From Clostridium lundense DSM 17049 (lineage in GTDB: Bacteria; Bacillota; Clostridia; Clostridiales; Clostridiaceae), in NCBI RefSeq assembly GCF_000619945.1, contig NZ_JHVC01000001.1:248001-312000 (forward strand): a stretch of DNA of 64,000 nucleotides. Reading direction: 5' to 3'. Shown here in pieces: positions 8,240 through 16,738 of this stretch; position 1 is the first letter of the stretch, and each line of letters begins with the position of its first letter. The position numbers and the translations under genes were made by a program. The notes under the pieces are model-generated. The model was not told the origin of the DNA. It saw nothing but the letters and a program-made list of their open reading frames with translations, and searched no databases.

Positions 8240-9447
8240 ACTTCTTCTATGCTTTCCAAAGTGCTATCACAACTATTTTTAGAATATACTATTTTTAAGA
8301 GAACAGGTGTTATTATAGTTGTTACTATAACTACAAGTATTATTGGGGCAAAGAATTTAGTTTCTAAAAGTTGCATAGAAACGCCCATATTTGCAACTAT
8401 AAGAGCTACCTCTCCCCTTGAAACCATTCCAACTCCTATTTGCATAGACTCATCTTTTGAGTAACCGCAAGCTTTAGCCCCTAGACTGCATCCAACTACT
8501 TTAGTTAAAATAGCTACAATTAATAATATTAAAGTAAACATTATAGTAGGCATGTCCATGTGTCCTATAGTTGTATTTATTCCTATATTTGCAAAGAATA
8601 TAGGGGATAACAACATATAAGATACTACATCTGTCTTTGTTGTAATATAATGACGAACTTTAGTACAGGATATAACTAAACCTGCAATATATGCTCCTGT
8701 TATATCAGCCACGCCGAAAAAGTGTTCCGCTCCAAAAGACATTATTAAACAGAATGAAAGTGCTATTATAGGAAGTCTTCTTTTTTCTCCAACGCTATTA
8801 CATAGTTTAGTGAAGAAATAATGAAAACCAAAGCCTATTACTAGTGCTGCTACGAAGAAACCTAGTATTTTTAGTAACACTACTGTTAAATTAACAGAAG
8901 GGTTAGCCATGCTTGAAACGATAGTCAGAATTATTATCCCTAAAATATCATCGATTATAGCTGCTCCAAGTATTGCAGTTCCAGAAGGAGTTTTTAATTT
9001 GCCCATCTCTTGAAGAGTTTCTACAGTAATACTAACAGAAGTAGCAGTAAGAACTACACCAATAAATACATTTTGTAGTATTGTTTTTAAATCGCCACCA
9101 AATGGGCTTCCAGAATTATTATAAAAACTTGCAACTGCGAATCCACCAATTAGTGGTACTATAACTCCAATTATAGCGATTATTAAGGAAGCTTTTCCAC
9201 ATTTTTTCAGTTCGTCTAAATCTGTTTCTAATCCTGCACCAAACATTAATAAAATTACACCTAATTTTGATAATTCAGATATTAATTCGGATTCGTGAAT
9301 TATACCTAGGACAGCTGGTCCTAATATAAGACCTGCAATTAGTGCACCTACTACTTGTGGAATTTGAAAACGTTTAGTTATTAGGCCCAGTGTTTTTGTA
9401 CTCAGCAGGATAATAGCTAAACTTAATAAGAAATTCATTGACTCCAT
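8233..9447 (-). CDS. Cation:proton antiporter (CPA2/KefB-NapA type)
   Basis: A 404-residue integral membrane protein with about 12 hydrophobic segments. GALIAGLILGPAVLG near residue 35 and the central AAIIDDILGIIILT contain the paired acidic residues (DD) typical of Na+/H+ or K+/H+ antiporters of the CPA2 family. There is no C-terminal TrkA-N domain, so it is not a full KefB/KefC protein. Probable role: sodium or pH homeostasis. It is monocistronic; GAGGTTG precedes the ATG. Ion specificity cannot be read from the sequence. Confidence 0.87.
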   Translation of the reverse strand: MESMNFLLSLAIILLSTKTLGLITKRFQIPQVVGALIAGLILGPAVLGIIHESELISELSKLGVILLMFGAGLETDLDELKKCGKASLIIAIIGVIVPLIGGFAVASFYNNSGSPFGGDLKTILQNVFIGVVLTATSVSITVETLQEMGKLKTPSGTAILGAAIIDDILGIIILTIVSSMANPSVNLTVVLLKILGFFVAALVIGFGFHYFFTKLCNSVGEKRRLPIIALSFCLIMSFGAEHFFGVADITGAYIAGLVISCTKVRHYITTKTDVVSYMLLSPIFFANIGINTTIGHMDMPTIMFTLILLIVAILTKVVGCSLGAKACGYSKDESMQIGVGMVSRGEVALIVANMGVSMQLLETKFFAPIILVVIVTTIITPVLLKIVYSKNSCDSTLESIEEVS

Positions 9448-9819
9448 TTATACAACCTCACTTTATATTAAATATTAAATAGAATTTTAAATATAATTAA
9501 ATTAAACTATTCAATTTTTTAACAATATTGAACAAAAATATACTGTATTTTTACGTAAATAGTTTATCATATATTTGAATTTCACACAATATTTTAAGAA
9601 AAAAACAGACAATTTTTTTTATTCGTTATATTTTTTATATAACAAATAATGAATTGTGTGACTTTCAAGTGAAAAAATGAATATTTTGAAATGTATATAA
9701 AAATGAGAAAATGTAGAAAAATATAGAAAAAATTATTTATTCATGAATTATTAAATCATGGGAAAAATAAAATTTATAATAGTATAAAAATTATGAAATT
9801 TAATAATGGGGTGAATTTT
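9448..9819. other. AT-rich intergenic region with promoters of flanking genes
   Basis: A 372-base gap between the divergent antiporter gene and a small ORF. It is very AT-rich. It contains a weak inverted repeat, TTCGTTATAT / ATATAACAA, near 9623-9647, and a TATAAT at 9776-9781 that could serve the small ORF at 9820. I see no RNA gene or recognisable riboswitch. Confidence 0.4.
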
Positions 9820-9963
9820 ATGAAGGAATATATTAAAAAATGGATTGGTAAAATTAAGAAGGCTAATATAGACACCTTTGGTACTGATGAAAGATTAGAT
9901 TATAGAATTGTACACAAGGAGAGGTTAGAAAAAGCTAGAGAAGGAGATGAGCCTTTAGATTAA
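9820..9963 (+). CDS. Small hypothetical protein (47 residues)
   Basis: A 47-residue, strongly charged ORF beginning MKEYIKKWIGKIKKANIDTF and ending REGDEPLD. It has GGGGTG at 9808-9813 at normal distance from the ATG and a TATAAT about 40 bases upstream. The N-terminal 15 residues could form a basic amphipathic helix; the rest is acidic/basic with no cysteine and no membrane segment. I do not recognise the family. The good ribosome binding site and isolated position support a real gene. Confidence 0.6.
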   Translation: MKEYIKKWIGKIKKANIDTFGTDERLDYRIVHKERLEKAREGDEPLD

Positions 9964-10084
9964 TTAATTTGTTTATATGTACTCTAAAAGAAATGGTCAC
10001 AATTTTTTTAGTCCTTTGATACTAATTTTAGTTAGTATATAATTAACTAGAGAATGGAAAATAGGATAAAGGTTGTGATAAACT

Positions 10085-10639
10085 ATGTTAAGAAATGATT
10101 TGTTAAAAAGTAATAAAATTAAAATAACTGCTCTCAAGGAGGAAGATGTAGATACAGTAACCAAATGGTATGAAGATACTACATTCTTAAGGGTTTTCGA
10201 TTTTAATCCAGCAGCACCATTATATAAGGGAAAGATAAAAGAATGGCTTTTAGAAGAAATAAACAATCCTAATAATTATTTTTTTGCTATAAGAGAAGAA
10301 AGTGATGGGCCAATGATTGGTTATGTGGAAATTGAAAGAATAAGCTGGAATAATGGAGTAGGTGGTATTGCTATAGGTATAGGGGATTTACAGCAATGTG
10401 GAAAGGGTTATGGAAAAGAAGCATTAAGTCTTGTTATGGATTTTGCTTTTAGAGAACTTAATCTACACAGATTGCAACTTATTACTATAAGTTATAATGA
10501 AAGAGCAATAAGATTATATGAAAAGTTAGGATTTAAACGGGAAGGTATTTATAGGGAAGCTGTGTTTAGAGATGGAAAAAGATATGACATATATTTATAT
10601 GGGATACTGGATAGAGAGTGGGAAGTTTGCAATAGATAA
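10085..10639 (+). CDS. GNAT family N-acetyltransferase (RimJ/RimL-like)
   Basis: A 184-residue acetyltransferase. The acetyl-CoA pyrophosphate loop is in DLQQCGKGYGKEAL (Q-x-x-G-x-G/A) at about residues 101-114, followed by LNLHRLQLITISYNERAIRLYEKLGFKREG, characteristic of the RimJ/RimL/SpeG-like branch. The target could be a small amine, an antibiotic or a protein N-terminus; nothing in the neighbours decides. It is monocistronic, with a weak ribosome binding site (AAGGTTGTGA) and a terminator-like hairpin after it. Confidence 0.85.
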   Translation: MLRNDLLKSNKIKITALKEEDVDTVTKWYEDTTFLRVFDFNPAAPLYKGKIKEWLLEEINNPNNYFFAIREESDGPMIGYVEIERISWNNGVGGIAIGIGDLQQCGKGYGKEALSLVMDFAFRELNLHRLQLITISYNERAIRLYEKLGFKREGIYREAVFRDGKRYDIYLYGILDREWEVCNR

Positions 10640-10673
10640 CAAAATATAGATTGCAGAGTAATAATGAATGATT

Positions 10674-10716
10674 GAGTGTGGATTTTGTTTGTAAGAAGGT
10701 TCACACTTGTTTTTTA
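10674..10716 (+). terminator. Terminator after the GNAT gene
   Basis: Short stem GAGTGTG(G) / (T)CACACTT with a 20-base loop, followed by GTTTTTTATTATT. Confidence 0.55.
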
Positions 10717-10807
10717 TTATTTATTATTTATTATTTGTTTTTGAGAATAATGTGACTATACTCAGGGAAAACTTTTACTAAAGCTTAGTAAAAGGGGTTG
10801 AATATAG

Positions 10808-12721
10808 GTGAATGAAACTATTTTAGAAAAGACTGAAGGACGTGTAAGTTATCATGATTCTGTTGAAGAAATGCTAAAAAGAATACGAGAGGACGGCATG
10901 TCTAATGTATTTGATAGATGGGTTCTTCAGGAGAAAATTCGTTGTAAATTTTGTCTTCAAGGGATGAGCTGCCAATTATGTTCACAAGGTCCATGTAGAA
11001 TTAGTGAATCTACTGGACAGGATAAAGGTGTTTGTGGAATAGGACCTGATGCCATGGCTATGAGAAATTTACTACTTAGAAATATAATGGGAGCAGGTAC
11101 ATATAGTCACCATGCTTATGAGGCTTTTAGAACATTAAAAGCAACAGGAGAAGGAAAAACTCCTTTTAAAATCAAAGATACAAATAAACTTAAATGGATG
11201 TGTGAAAAGTTAGGCATAAATACAAATCAGGACACAAACAAAATGGCCATTCAATTAGCGGACTTATTGGAAGAACAAATGAAAATTGATTCAGAGGACA
11301 AAAATCTTATGGTGGAAGCGTTTGCTCCTAAAAAGAGAAAAAAAGTATGGAGGGACTTAAAGATATATCCTGCTGGAGCAGTACATGAGGAGCAAAACTG
11401 TGTAGCTAGTTGTTTAACAAATGTGGATGGAAACTATGCATCTTTAGCAGCAAAAGCTTTAAAGCTAGGATTGGCTACTATATATAATGCACAAATAGGT
11501 CTTGAGATGGTTCAAGATATTTTATTTGGTACACCAATGCCTCATGAAGTAAATGTGGATTTAGGAATTATGGATCCTGACTATATTAATATAGTATTTA
11601 ATGGTCACCAGCCTTGGGCAGGAGTTGCCACTATACAAAAGGCAAAGATGGAGGAAGTTCAAGAAAAAGCAAGAAAAGCAGGGGCAAAGGGACTACGCAT
11701 AGTAGGTTCTATAGAAACAGGGCAAGAATTGCTTCAAAGATTTGAAGTAGATAATATATTTGTGGGATTAATGGGTAACTGGTTAACCATAGAGCCACTT
11801 TTGGCTACAGGTACTGTGGATGTTATGGCTATGGAGGAAAATTGCTCACCACCTGCTATAGATATGTATGCAGAAAAATATCAATTTACATTAGTAAGTG
11901 TTAGCACAATAATTGATATACCAGGACTAGAGCACAAAATTCCATATGATCCTGAAAAAGTAGATGCTATGGCAGATACATTGATCGATTTAGCAATAGA
12001 AAATTTTAAAAAGCGTCATGGAAGAGTATTGCCTATGGTTCCTAAAATTACTCAAAAGGCAATAGCTGGATTCTCAACAGAGGCAGTGCTAAATGCTCTT
12101 GGTAATAAATTAGATCCATTAGTAGATGTAATAGTTGCTGGAAAAATTAAAGGAGTAGTAGCACTTGCTAATTGCTCTACATTAAGGAATGGGCCTCAGG
12201 ATTGGAATACTGTAAATCTTACAAAAGAATTAATTAAGAAAAATATATTAGTAGTGAGTGGTGGATGTGGAAACCATGCATTAGAGGTTGCTGGTCTGTG
12301 TAATTTAGATGCAATAAATATGGCAGGAGAAGGATTAAAAGAAGTTTGTGGAGCACTAAAAATTCCTCCAGTATTAAGTTTTGGTACTTGTACTGACACT
12401 GGAAGAATATCTATGTTGGTTACTGCATTGGCAGATCATTTAGATGTAGATGTGCCACAATTACCAATAGCTGTTACTGCTCCAGAATGGATGGAACAAA
12501 AGGCTACAATTGATGGAGTATTTGCCGTTGCTTATGGTGCATATACTCATTTATCACCTACACCATTTATAACTGGGGCTCCTAAGCTAGTTAAGTTATT
12601 AACCGAAGAAGTTGAAGGATTAACTGGTGGTAAAATTGCCCTTGGAGATGATCCAGTAGAGGTAGCCAAAAATATAGAAGCTCACATTAATTCAAAGAGA
12701 AAAGCACTAGGTTTAAGCTAA
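10808..12721 (+). CDS. CooS-family protein with altered C-cluster (CooS-V-like hybrid cluster protein)
   Basis: A 637-residue member of the anaerobic Ni,Fe CO dehydrogenase family. The N-terminal cysteines for the B and D clusters are present (RCKFCLQGMSCQLCSQGPCR). Active-site ligands equivalent to His261, Cys333, Cys446, Cys476 and Cys526 of C. hydrogenoformans CooS-II are His267, Cys346, Cys456, Cys487 and Cys528. However, the usual G-x-CC-T-x-NE segment reads GSIETGQE, so the Cys295 position is Glu303. A deviant homologue lacking this cysteine, CooS-V of C. hydrogenoformans, is reported to hold an Fe/S/O hybrid cluster, to be inactive with CO and CO2, and to turn over hydroxylamine slowly. 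No CooF, CooC or acetyl-CoA synthase genes lie nearby. It starts at GTG after AAAAGGGG. The real substrate is unknown. Confidence 0.88.
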   Translation: MNETILEKTEGRVSYHDSVEEMLKRIREDGMSNVFDRWVLQEKIRCKFCLQGMSCQLCSQGPCRISESTGQDKGVCGIGPDAMAMRNLLLRNIMGAGTYSHHAYEAFRTLKATGEGKTPFKIKDTNKLKWMCEKLGINTNQDTNKMAIQLADLLEEQMKIDSEDKNLMVEAFAPKKRKKVWRDLKIYPAGAVHEEQNCVASCLTNVDGNYASLAAKALKLGLATIYNAQIGLEMVQDILFGTPMPHEVNVDLGIMDPDYINIVFNGHQPWAGVATIQKAKMEEVQEKARKAGAKGLRIVGSIETGQELLQRFEVDNIFVGLMGNWLTIEPLLATGTVDVMAMEENCSPPAIDMYAEKYQFTLVSVSTIIDIPGLEHKIPYDPEKVDAMADTLIDLAIENFKKRHGRVLPMVPKITQKAIAGFSTEAVLNALGNKLDPLVDVIVAGKIKGVVALANCSTLRNGPQDWNTVNLTKELIKKNILVVSGGCGNHALEVAGLCNLDAINMAGEGLKEVCGALKIPPVLSFGTCTDTGRISMLVTALADHLDVDVPQLPIAVTAPEWMEQKATIDGVFAVAYGAYTHLSPTPFITGAPKLVKLLTEEVEGLTGGKIALGDDPVEVAKNIEAHINSKRKALGLS

Positions 12722-12727
12722 TTAAAT

Positions 12728-12780
12728 ATAAAGAAGGTCATTTTGTCTCATTAATTTGAGAAAATTTGACCTTCTTTATA
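12728..12780 (+). terminator. Terminator after the CooS-like gene
   Basis: Outer stem ATAAAGAAGGTCA / TGACCTTCTTTAT with an inner TCTCA..TGAGA helix, ending in T-rich sequence. Confidence 0.8.
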
Positions 12781-12841
12781 TTTTCTTCATAAAACATTGC
12801 TATAATCCCATAGGAAAATTATTTTGATAGGAGAGATAGTA

Positions 12842-13933
12842 GTGAATAAAAAAATCAAATGTATTGTAACATCCATGTTAATAGTATTTTCGACTAATGC
12901 TCAAGTGTTAGCAACACCATCTGATACTATTAAAAGTAATCTTCAGCAAAGTAAAGAGTCTTTAAAGAGCGTACAACAGGACATTGAAAAAGGTGAAAGA
13001 AAAGTGGAAGGTTTAGATCATCAAATAGAGAGTATTATGATAGAGATTAAGAATAATAAGGACAAAATCGTAAACACAGAAAAAAAAATAAATGCTACAG
13101 AGGGAGAGATTAAAAAAAGTGAAGAGGATATAAAAAAGGAAGAAGAATTATTTAAGGGTAGAATGAGAGCTACGTACATAAGTGGAATAGGTGGTTATTT
13201 AGATATAATTTTTGAAGCAGATGGTTTAGGAGAGTTGATAGATAAAGTAGAAGCTGTTAAATCTATAATTAAATATGATAAACAATTAATTGAAGATTTT
13301 AATTCTAAAAAGGATGCTTTAAAAAATAAAAAGAAAATTCTTCAAAAGGAAAAAGAAGATTTATTATCATTAAAAGAAGCAAATGACAAAAAGCTTAGCC
13401 AATTAAATGACACTAAAAAAGAACAGGACAAGCTAATAACCCAGTTGAAAGATAAGGAAAGATCAATAAAAGGAAAAATTGGGGAGAATGAAAAATTATT
13501 GGCTAAGGCTATGGAACAAGTTAACAATATTAAACAAGAAGCACCTAAATATGATCCAGATAAAGGAGCGGCAAATGTTACAAATGATAACATTATAGCT
13601 TATGCTTCTAACTTTTTAGGAACTCCTTATGTTTGGGGAGGAACAACCCCAGTACCAGGATTTGATTGTTCAGGTTTTACACAATATGTTTATGCTCATT
13701 TTGGAATATCAATTGGAAGGACTACTTATGATCAGATAAATGACGGTATTCAAGTTTCAAGGGATGCTTTACAACCAGGAGATTTAGTATTCTTTGGAAC
13801 ATTTGAAAATCCTCATCATGTTGGAATGTACATAGGAAATGGAGCTTACATTCATGCACCACATACAGGAGATGTTATAAAAATATCACAGTTAAATAGA
13901 GATGACTATTTAACTGCTAGAAGAGTTAAATAA
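12842..13933 (+). CDS. Secreted NlpC/P60 peptidoglycan endopeptidase with coiled-coil domain
   Basis: A cell wall hydrolase of 363 residues. The N-terminus MNKKIKCIVTSMLIVFSTNA is a signal peptide with likely cleavage after VLA (residue 24). Residues of about 30-230 form a long charged coiled coil of the PcsB/CwlO type. The C-terminal 120 residues are the NlpC/P60 domain, with catalytic Cys in FDCSGF, His in HHVGMYIG and the following YIHAPHTG. It probably cleaves D-Glu/meso-DAP bonds in growth or separation, possibly controlled by an FtsEX-like partner through the coiled coil. The GTG at 12842 is preferred over a TTG at 12824 because GGAGAG at 12830-12835 fits it and the signal peptide then starts normally. 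Confidence 0.92.
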   Translation: MNKKIKCIVTSMLIVFSTNAQVLATPSDTIKSNLQQSKESLKSVQQDIEKGERKVEGLDHQIESIMIEIKNNKDKIVNTEKKINATEGEIKKSEEDIKKEEELFKGRMRATYISGIGGYLDIIFEADGLGELIDKVEAVKSIIKYDKQLIEDFNSKKDALKNKKKILQKEKEDLLSLKEANDKKLSQLNDTKKEQDKLITQLKDKERSIKGKIGENEKLLAKAMEQVNNIKQEAPKYDPDKGAANVTNDNIIAYASNFLGTPYVWGGTTPVPGFDCSGFTQYVYAHFGISIGRTTYDQINDGIQVSRDALQPGDLVFFGTFENPHHVGMYIGNGAYIHAPHTGDVIKISQLNRDDYLTARRVK

Positions 13934-13942
13934 GGTTATTAT

Positions 13943-13984
13943 TAATTAGACAGGGATTTTTGCCCTGTCTAATTAATTTTTAAA
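13943..13984 (+). terminator. Terminator after the NlpC/P60 gene
   Basis: A perfect 15-bp stem, ATTAATTAGACAGGG / CCCTGTCTAATTAAT, with a 7-base loop and TTTTT following. Confidence 0.9.
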
Positions 13985-14095
13985 ATAAAAATTAAAATAT
14001 AAAAGTTTTATTGTATTAAGTAAAACCTTCATATTTTCTTTATAATATTTAGATAATATGTAATAGGGAATAATTATATTATGTGAGGTGATATT

Positions 14096-14779
14096 ATGGG
14101 AAATATATTGATTATAGAGGATGAAGAAAAAGTAGCTGCTGTTTTAAAGGCTTATTTAGAAAAGGAAGGATATAAAGTTTGGTGTACTACAAAAGGATTA
14201 CAAGGATTAGAACTTTTTAAAAAAGAAGATTTTAATTTAGTTATATTAGATTTAATGTTACCTGATATTGATGGCGAAGAAGTATGCAAAAGAATTCGAA
14301 ATATTTCAGATGTATATATATTTATGTTTACCGCAAAAGGTGATTTAAGTAATAGAATTGAAGGACTAGAAATAGGTGCAGATGAATATTTAGTAAAACC
14401 TTTTAGTCCTAGAGAACTTACGGTTCGTGTTAATGCACTATTTAGGAGGATTAAAGGAGAAAGTTCTTCCATGCTATCTTTTGATAATGATAATTTACAA
14501 ATATTTAAAGAGGAAAGAATAGTAAAAGTTAAAGGTGAAGAGGTATATTTAACTCCAAATGAATTTGCAATTCTGTATACCTTAGCCTTAAATAAGGGAA
14601 AGGTTTTTACTAGAGAAATGCTTATAGAAGGGGCTTTTGATATGGACTTTGAAGGCTTTGATAGAACTATTGATGTGCATATAAAAAATATTAGAAAAAA
14701 GATTGAAGAAGATAGTAAAAATCCAAAGTATATATTAACTGTAACTAGAGTAGGGTATAAATTTGGTGGTGATATTTAA
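14096..14779 (+). CDS. OmpR-family response regulator
   Basis: A 227-residue two-component regulator. The receiver domain (1-120) has the acidic pair IIEDEEK, the phosphorylation site in VILDLMLPDIDG and the conserved Lys in YLVKPFSP. The C-terminal winged helix (about 130-227) ends ILTVTRVGYKFGG. Its stop overlaps the kinase start (TAATG), so the pair is translated together. The adjacent copper operon is a possible target, but no direct evidence of the regulon is visible. Confidence 0.92.
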   Translation: MGNILIIEDEEKVAAVLKAYLEKEGYKVWCTTKGLQGLELFKKEDFNLVILDLMLPDIDGEEVCKRIRNISDVYIFMFTAKGDLSNRIEGLEIGADEYLVKPFSPRELTVRVNALFRRIKGESSSMLSFDNDNLQIFKEERIVKVKGEEVYLTPNEFAILYTLALNKGKVFTREMLIEGAFDMDFEGFDRTIDVHIKNIRKKIEEDSKNPKYILTVTRVGYKFGGDI

Positions 14780-16149
14780 TGCAAAGCATAAGAAAAAAGA
14801 TATTAATGTTTATACTTTTTTCAGCGCTGTCCTCGTTGATTCTATCAGCATTATTTGTAAATATAACAATTAATAATACATTTAAAAGGTATATGGAAGG
14901 GGTTCAACAAAAAAGAGATACTAGAATAGTGCAATATTTTCAGCAAGTTTATAAAAGGGATGGAAAGTGGAAAAGCAATTCAGGAGAAGAATTGATGCAT
15001 GAAGCTTATATGAGTAACTATTGTATAACCTTAATGGATAAAAACAAAGATGTAATTTGGAGTATGAATCCATATAAAATTCAAGCAACAATGCATATGG
15101 AGAATATGATGGGAAGCAATAAGGGAATATACACTACAAAGACTTATGAAATAAAGAATGAAGATAAAATAGTAGGTTATGTATCTCTAGGACAATATTC
15201 TTCGCTGCTTCTATCAGAAGAAGATGTAAAATTTAAATCAGAAATTAATAAAAGTATTTTACTTAGCATAATATTTACCATCTTAATTACAATTATCATA
15301 AGTGTATATTTATCTAAGGAATTTTCTAGACCCATAAAAAAGGTTTCAGATGTATCAGTGGAATTGTCCAAAGGAAACTATAATGTAAATTATAATGGGC
15401 ATAGCAATATAGTGGAAATAAGAAATTTAGAAGATAGTATAAATGATTTAAGAGAAAAACTAAAAAAACAAGAAGTTTTAAGAAAAAGATTAGTTTCAGA
15501 TATTTCGCATGAAATAAGGACACCATTAAATGTACTACAAAACAATTTGGAGGCTATGGTAGACGGAATTTTTCCTATAAACAATGAAAATTTAAATTCT
15601 CTCAATGATGAAGTTATAAGATTTGGAAAATTATTAGATAATTTAAATGTGCTAAAGGGATTTGAAGAAGAAGGATTAGCCTTAAATATGGAAAAGATTT
15701 CACTAAATGGCGTAATTGCTTCTGTTATTAATGATTTTACAGTTACTGTAGAAGATAAAGGGCTAAAAATATATTTTAATGAAGGTAATGGAAAAAACTA
15801 TTATATTTTAGGTGATGAGAATAAATTAAAACAAGTATTTATAAATTTGATTTCTAATTCTATGAAATTTGCAAAAGACGGAGGAAGTATCTGGGTTAAT
15901 ATTAAGGAAAATAAAAAACATATAATAGTAGAGGTTATTGATAATGGTATAGGAATAAAAAAAGAAGATTTACCTTTTATATTTGAGAGGCTTTATAGAG
16001 GAGATAAAAGTAGACACGAAAGAGAAGGTAGCGGTATAGGGTTAACTATAGTAAAGAAAATAATAACTTTGCACTCAGCATCTATTAATGTGGAAAGTCA
16101 GTGGGAAAGAGGAACCAAAATTATTATTATATTTAAAAAGTTAAATTAA
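14779..16149 (+). CDS. Sensor histidine kinase with Met-rich extracytoplasmic domain
   Basis: A 456-residue kinase. It has two membrane segments (about 8-30 and 160-180) around an extracellular sensor domain, then HAMP, the H box SDISHEIRTPLNVL and the ATPase motifs NLISNSMKFA (N), DNGIGI (G1) and GSGIGLTIVKKI (G2). The sensor domain contains a methionine-rich stretch, MHMENMMGSN, which could bind a soft metal such as Cu(I) or Ag(I), as in CusS-like sensors. That idea and a link to the copper operon starting 130 bases downstream are inference. It is co-translated with the regulator. Confidence 0.9.
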   Translation: MQSIRKKILMFILFSALSSLILSALFVNITINNTFKRYMEGVQQKRDTRIVQYFQQVYKRDGKWKSNSGEELMHEAYMSNYCITLMDKNKDVIWSMNPYKIQATMHMENMMGSNKGIYTTKTYEIKNEDKIVGYVSLGQYSSLLLSEEDVKFKSEINKSILLSIIFTILITIIISVYLSKEFSRPIKKVSDVSVELSKGNYNVNYNGHSNIVEIRNLEDSINDLREKLKKQEVLRKRLVSDISHEIRTPLNVLQNNLEAMVDGIFPINNENLNSLNDEVIRFGKLLDNLNVLKGFEEEGLALNMEKISLNGVIASVINDFTVTVEDKGLKIYFNEGNGKNYYILGDENKLKQVFINLISNSMKFAKDGGSIWVNIKENKKHIIVEVIDNGIGIKKEDLPFIFERLYRGDKSRHEREGSGIGLTIVKKIITLHSASINVESQWERGTKIIIIFKKLN

Positions 16150-16205
16150 TATAGCTATATTATTATAGTACAAAATAAAAAATAGAAAAAAGTTTTAAAT
16201 TTTAG

Positions 16206-16268
16206 TTGAAATTTATTATCAATAGGAATATAATAAAAATATAGCCCCCTACACCTGGGGGGTATATA
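16206..16268 (+). promoter_or_regulatory. csoR promoter with CsoR-type operator
   Basis: TTGAAA (16206-16211), a 17-base spacer and TATAAT (16229-16234) form a near-consensus sigma-A promoter. A GC-rich palindrome at 16240-16268, TATAGCCCCCTAC / GGGGGGTATA with a short centre, covers the expected transcription start. G/C runs inside an AT palindrome are the hallmark of CsoR operators, so copper-sensitive autorepression of csoR-copA-copZ is expected. Confidence 0.85.
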
Positions 16269-16280
16269 GGAGGGCAACTT

Positions 16281-16547
16281 ATGAATGAAGAGAAGAAAAA
16301 AGCATTACAACTTTTAAAAACATCTAAAGGTCAAATTGAGGGCATAATAAAAATGATAGAAGACGGAAGGTATTGTATAGATATATCTAATCAAATAATA
16401 TCAGCACAAGCTTTATTAAAGAAATCTAACATGCTAATACTTAAACAGCATTTAAATCATTGCGTAAAAGATGCTTTTCTTCATGATTCTGGGGAAGAAA
16501 AGGTAGACGAAGTAATGAGTGTATTACAAAAACTTATAGATAAATAG
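16281..16547 (+). CDS. csoR: Copper-sensing repressor CsoR
   Basis: An 88-residue all-helical CsoR/RcnR family repressor. The Cu(I) ligands Cys-His-Cys are Cys32, His57 and Cys61, matching the Cys36/His61/Cys65 pattern of the M. tuberculosis protein. This triad argues for copper rather than nickel or formaldehyde. It is the first gene of the copper operon, directly after a CsoR-type operator, and has a strong AGGAGGG site. Cu(I) binding would release the operator and turn on copA and copZ. Confidence 0.92.
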   Translation: MNEEKKKALQLLKTSKGQIEGIIKMIEDGRYCIDISNQIISAQALLKKSNMLILKQHLNHCVKDAFLHDSGEEKVDEVMSVLQKLIDK

Positions 16548-16561
16548 GAGAGATATATAGC

Positions 16562-16699
16562 ATGAAGAATATATTTAAGAAATTTATAAAAAAATTAGCG
16601 GATGAAAATAGTAAAACTTTTTCTGGAAACGGAAAATTAGATTGTTGTAGTTTAAATAGGGATAGTAATCCCAAAAAGAACAAAGACTCAAAAAAATAG
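16562..16699 (+). CDS. LDCC-motif small putative metal-binding protein
   Basis: A 45-residue protein starting MKNIFKKFIKKLADENSKTF, with LDCCSLNRD at about residues 25-33 and a lysine-rich tail. The vicinal Cys pair in an LDCC context defines a small clostridial family annotated as putative metal-binding. It lies between csoR (14 bases away) and copA (39 bases), in the copper operon, with AGGAGAG upstream of its ATG. A Cu(I) buffer or chaperone role is plausible but undemonstrated. Confidence 0.75.
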   Translation: MKNIFKKFIKKLADENSKTFSGNGKLDCCSLNRDSNPKKNKDSKK

Positions 16700-16738
16700 A
16701 GTACTACTTAAGGTATTATAATACTAAGGAGGGATAGA

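Noticed and set aside
10808..12721. Functional CO dehydrogenase / Wood-Ljungdahl gene
   Set aside because: The Cys295-equivalent is Glu303 and no CooF, CooC or acetyl-CoA synthase genes are nearby.
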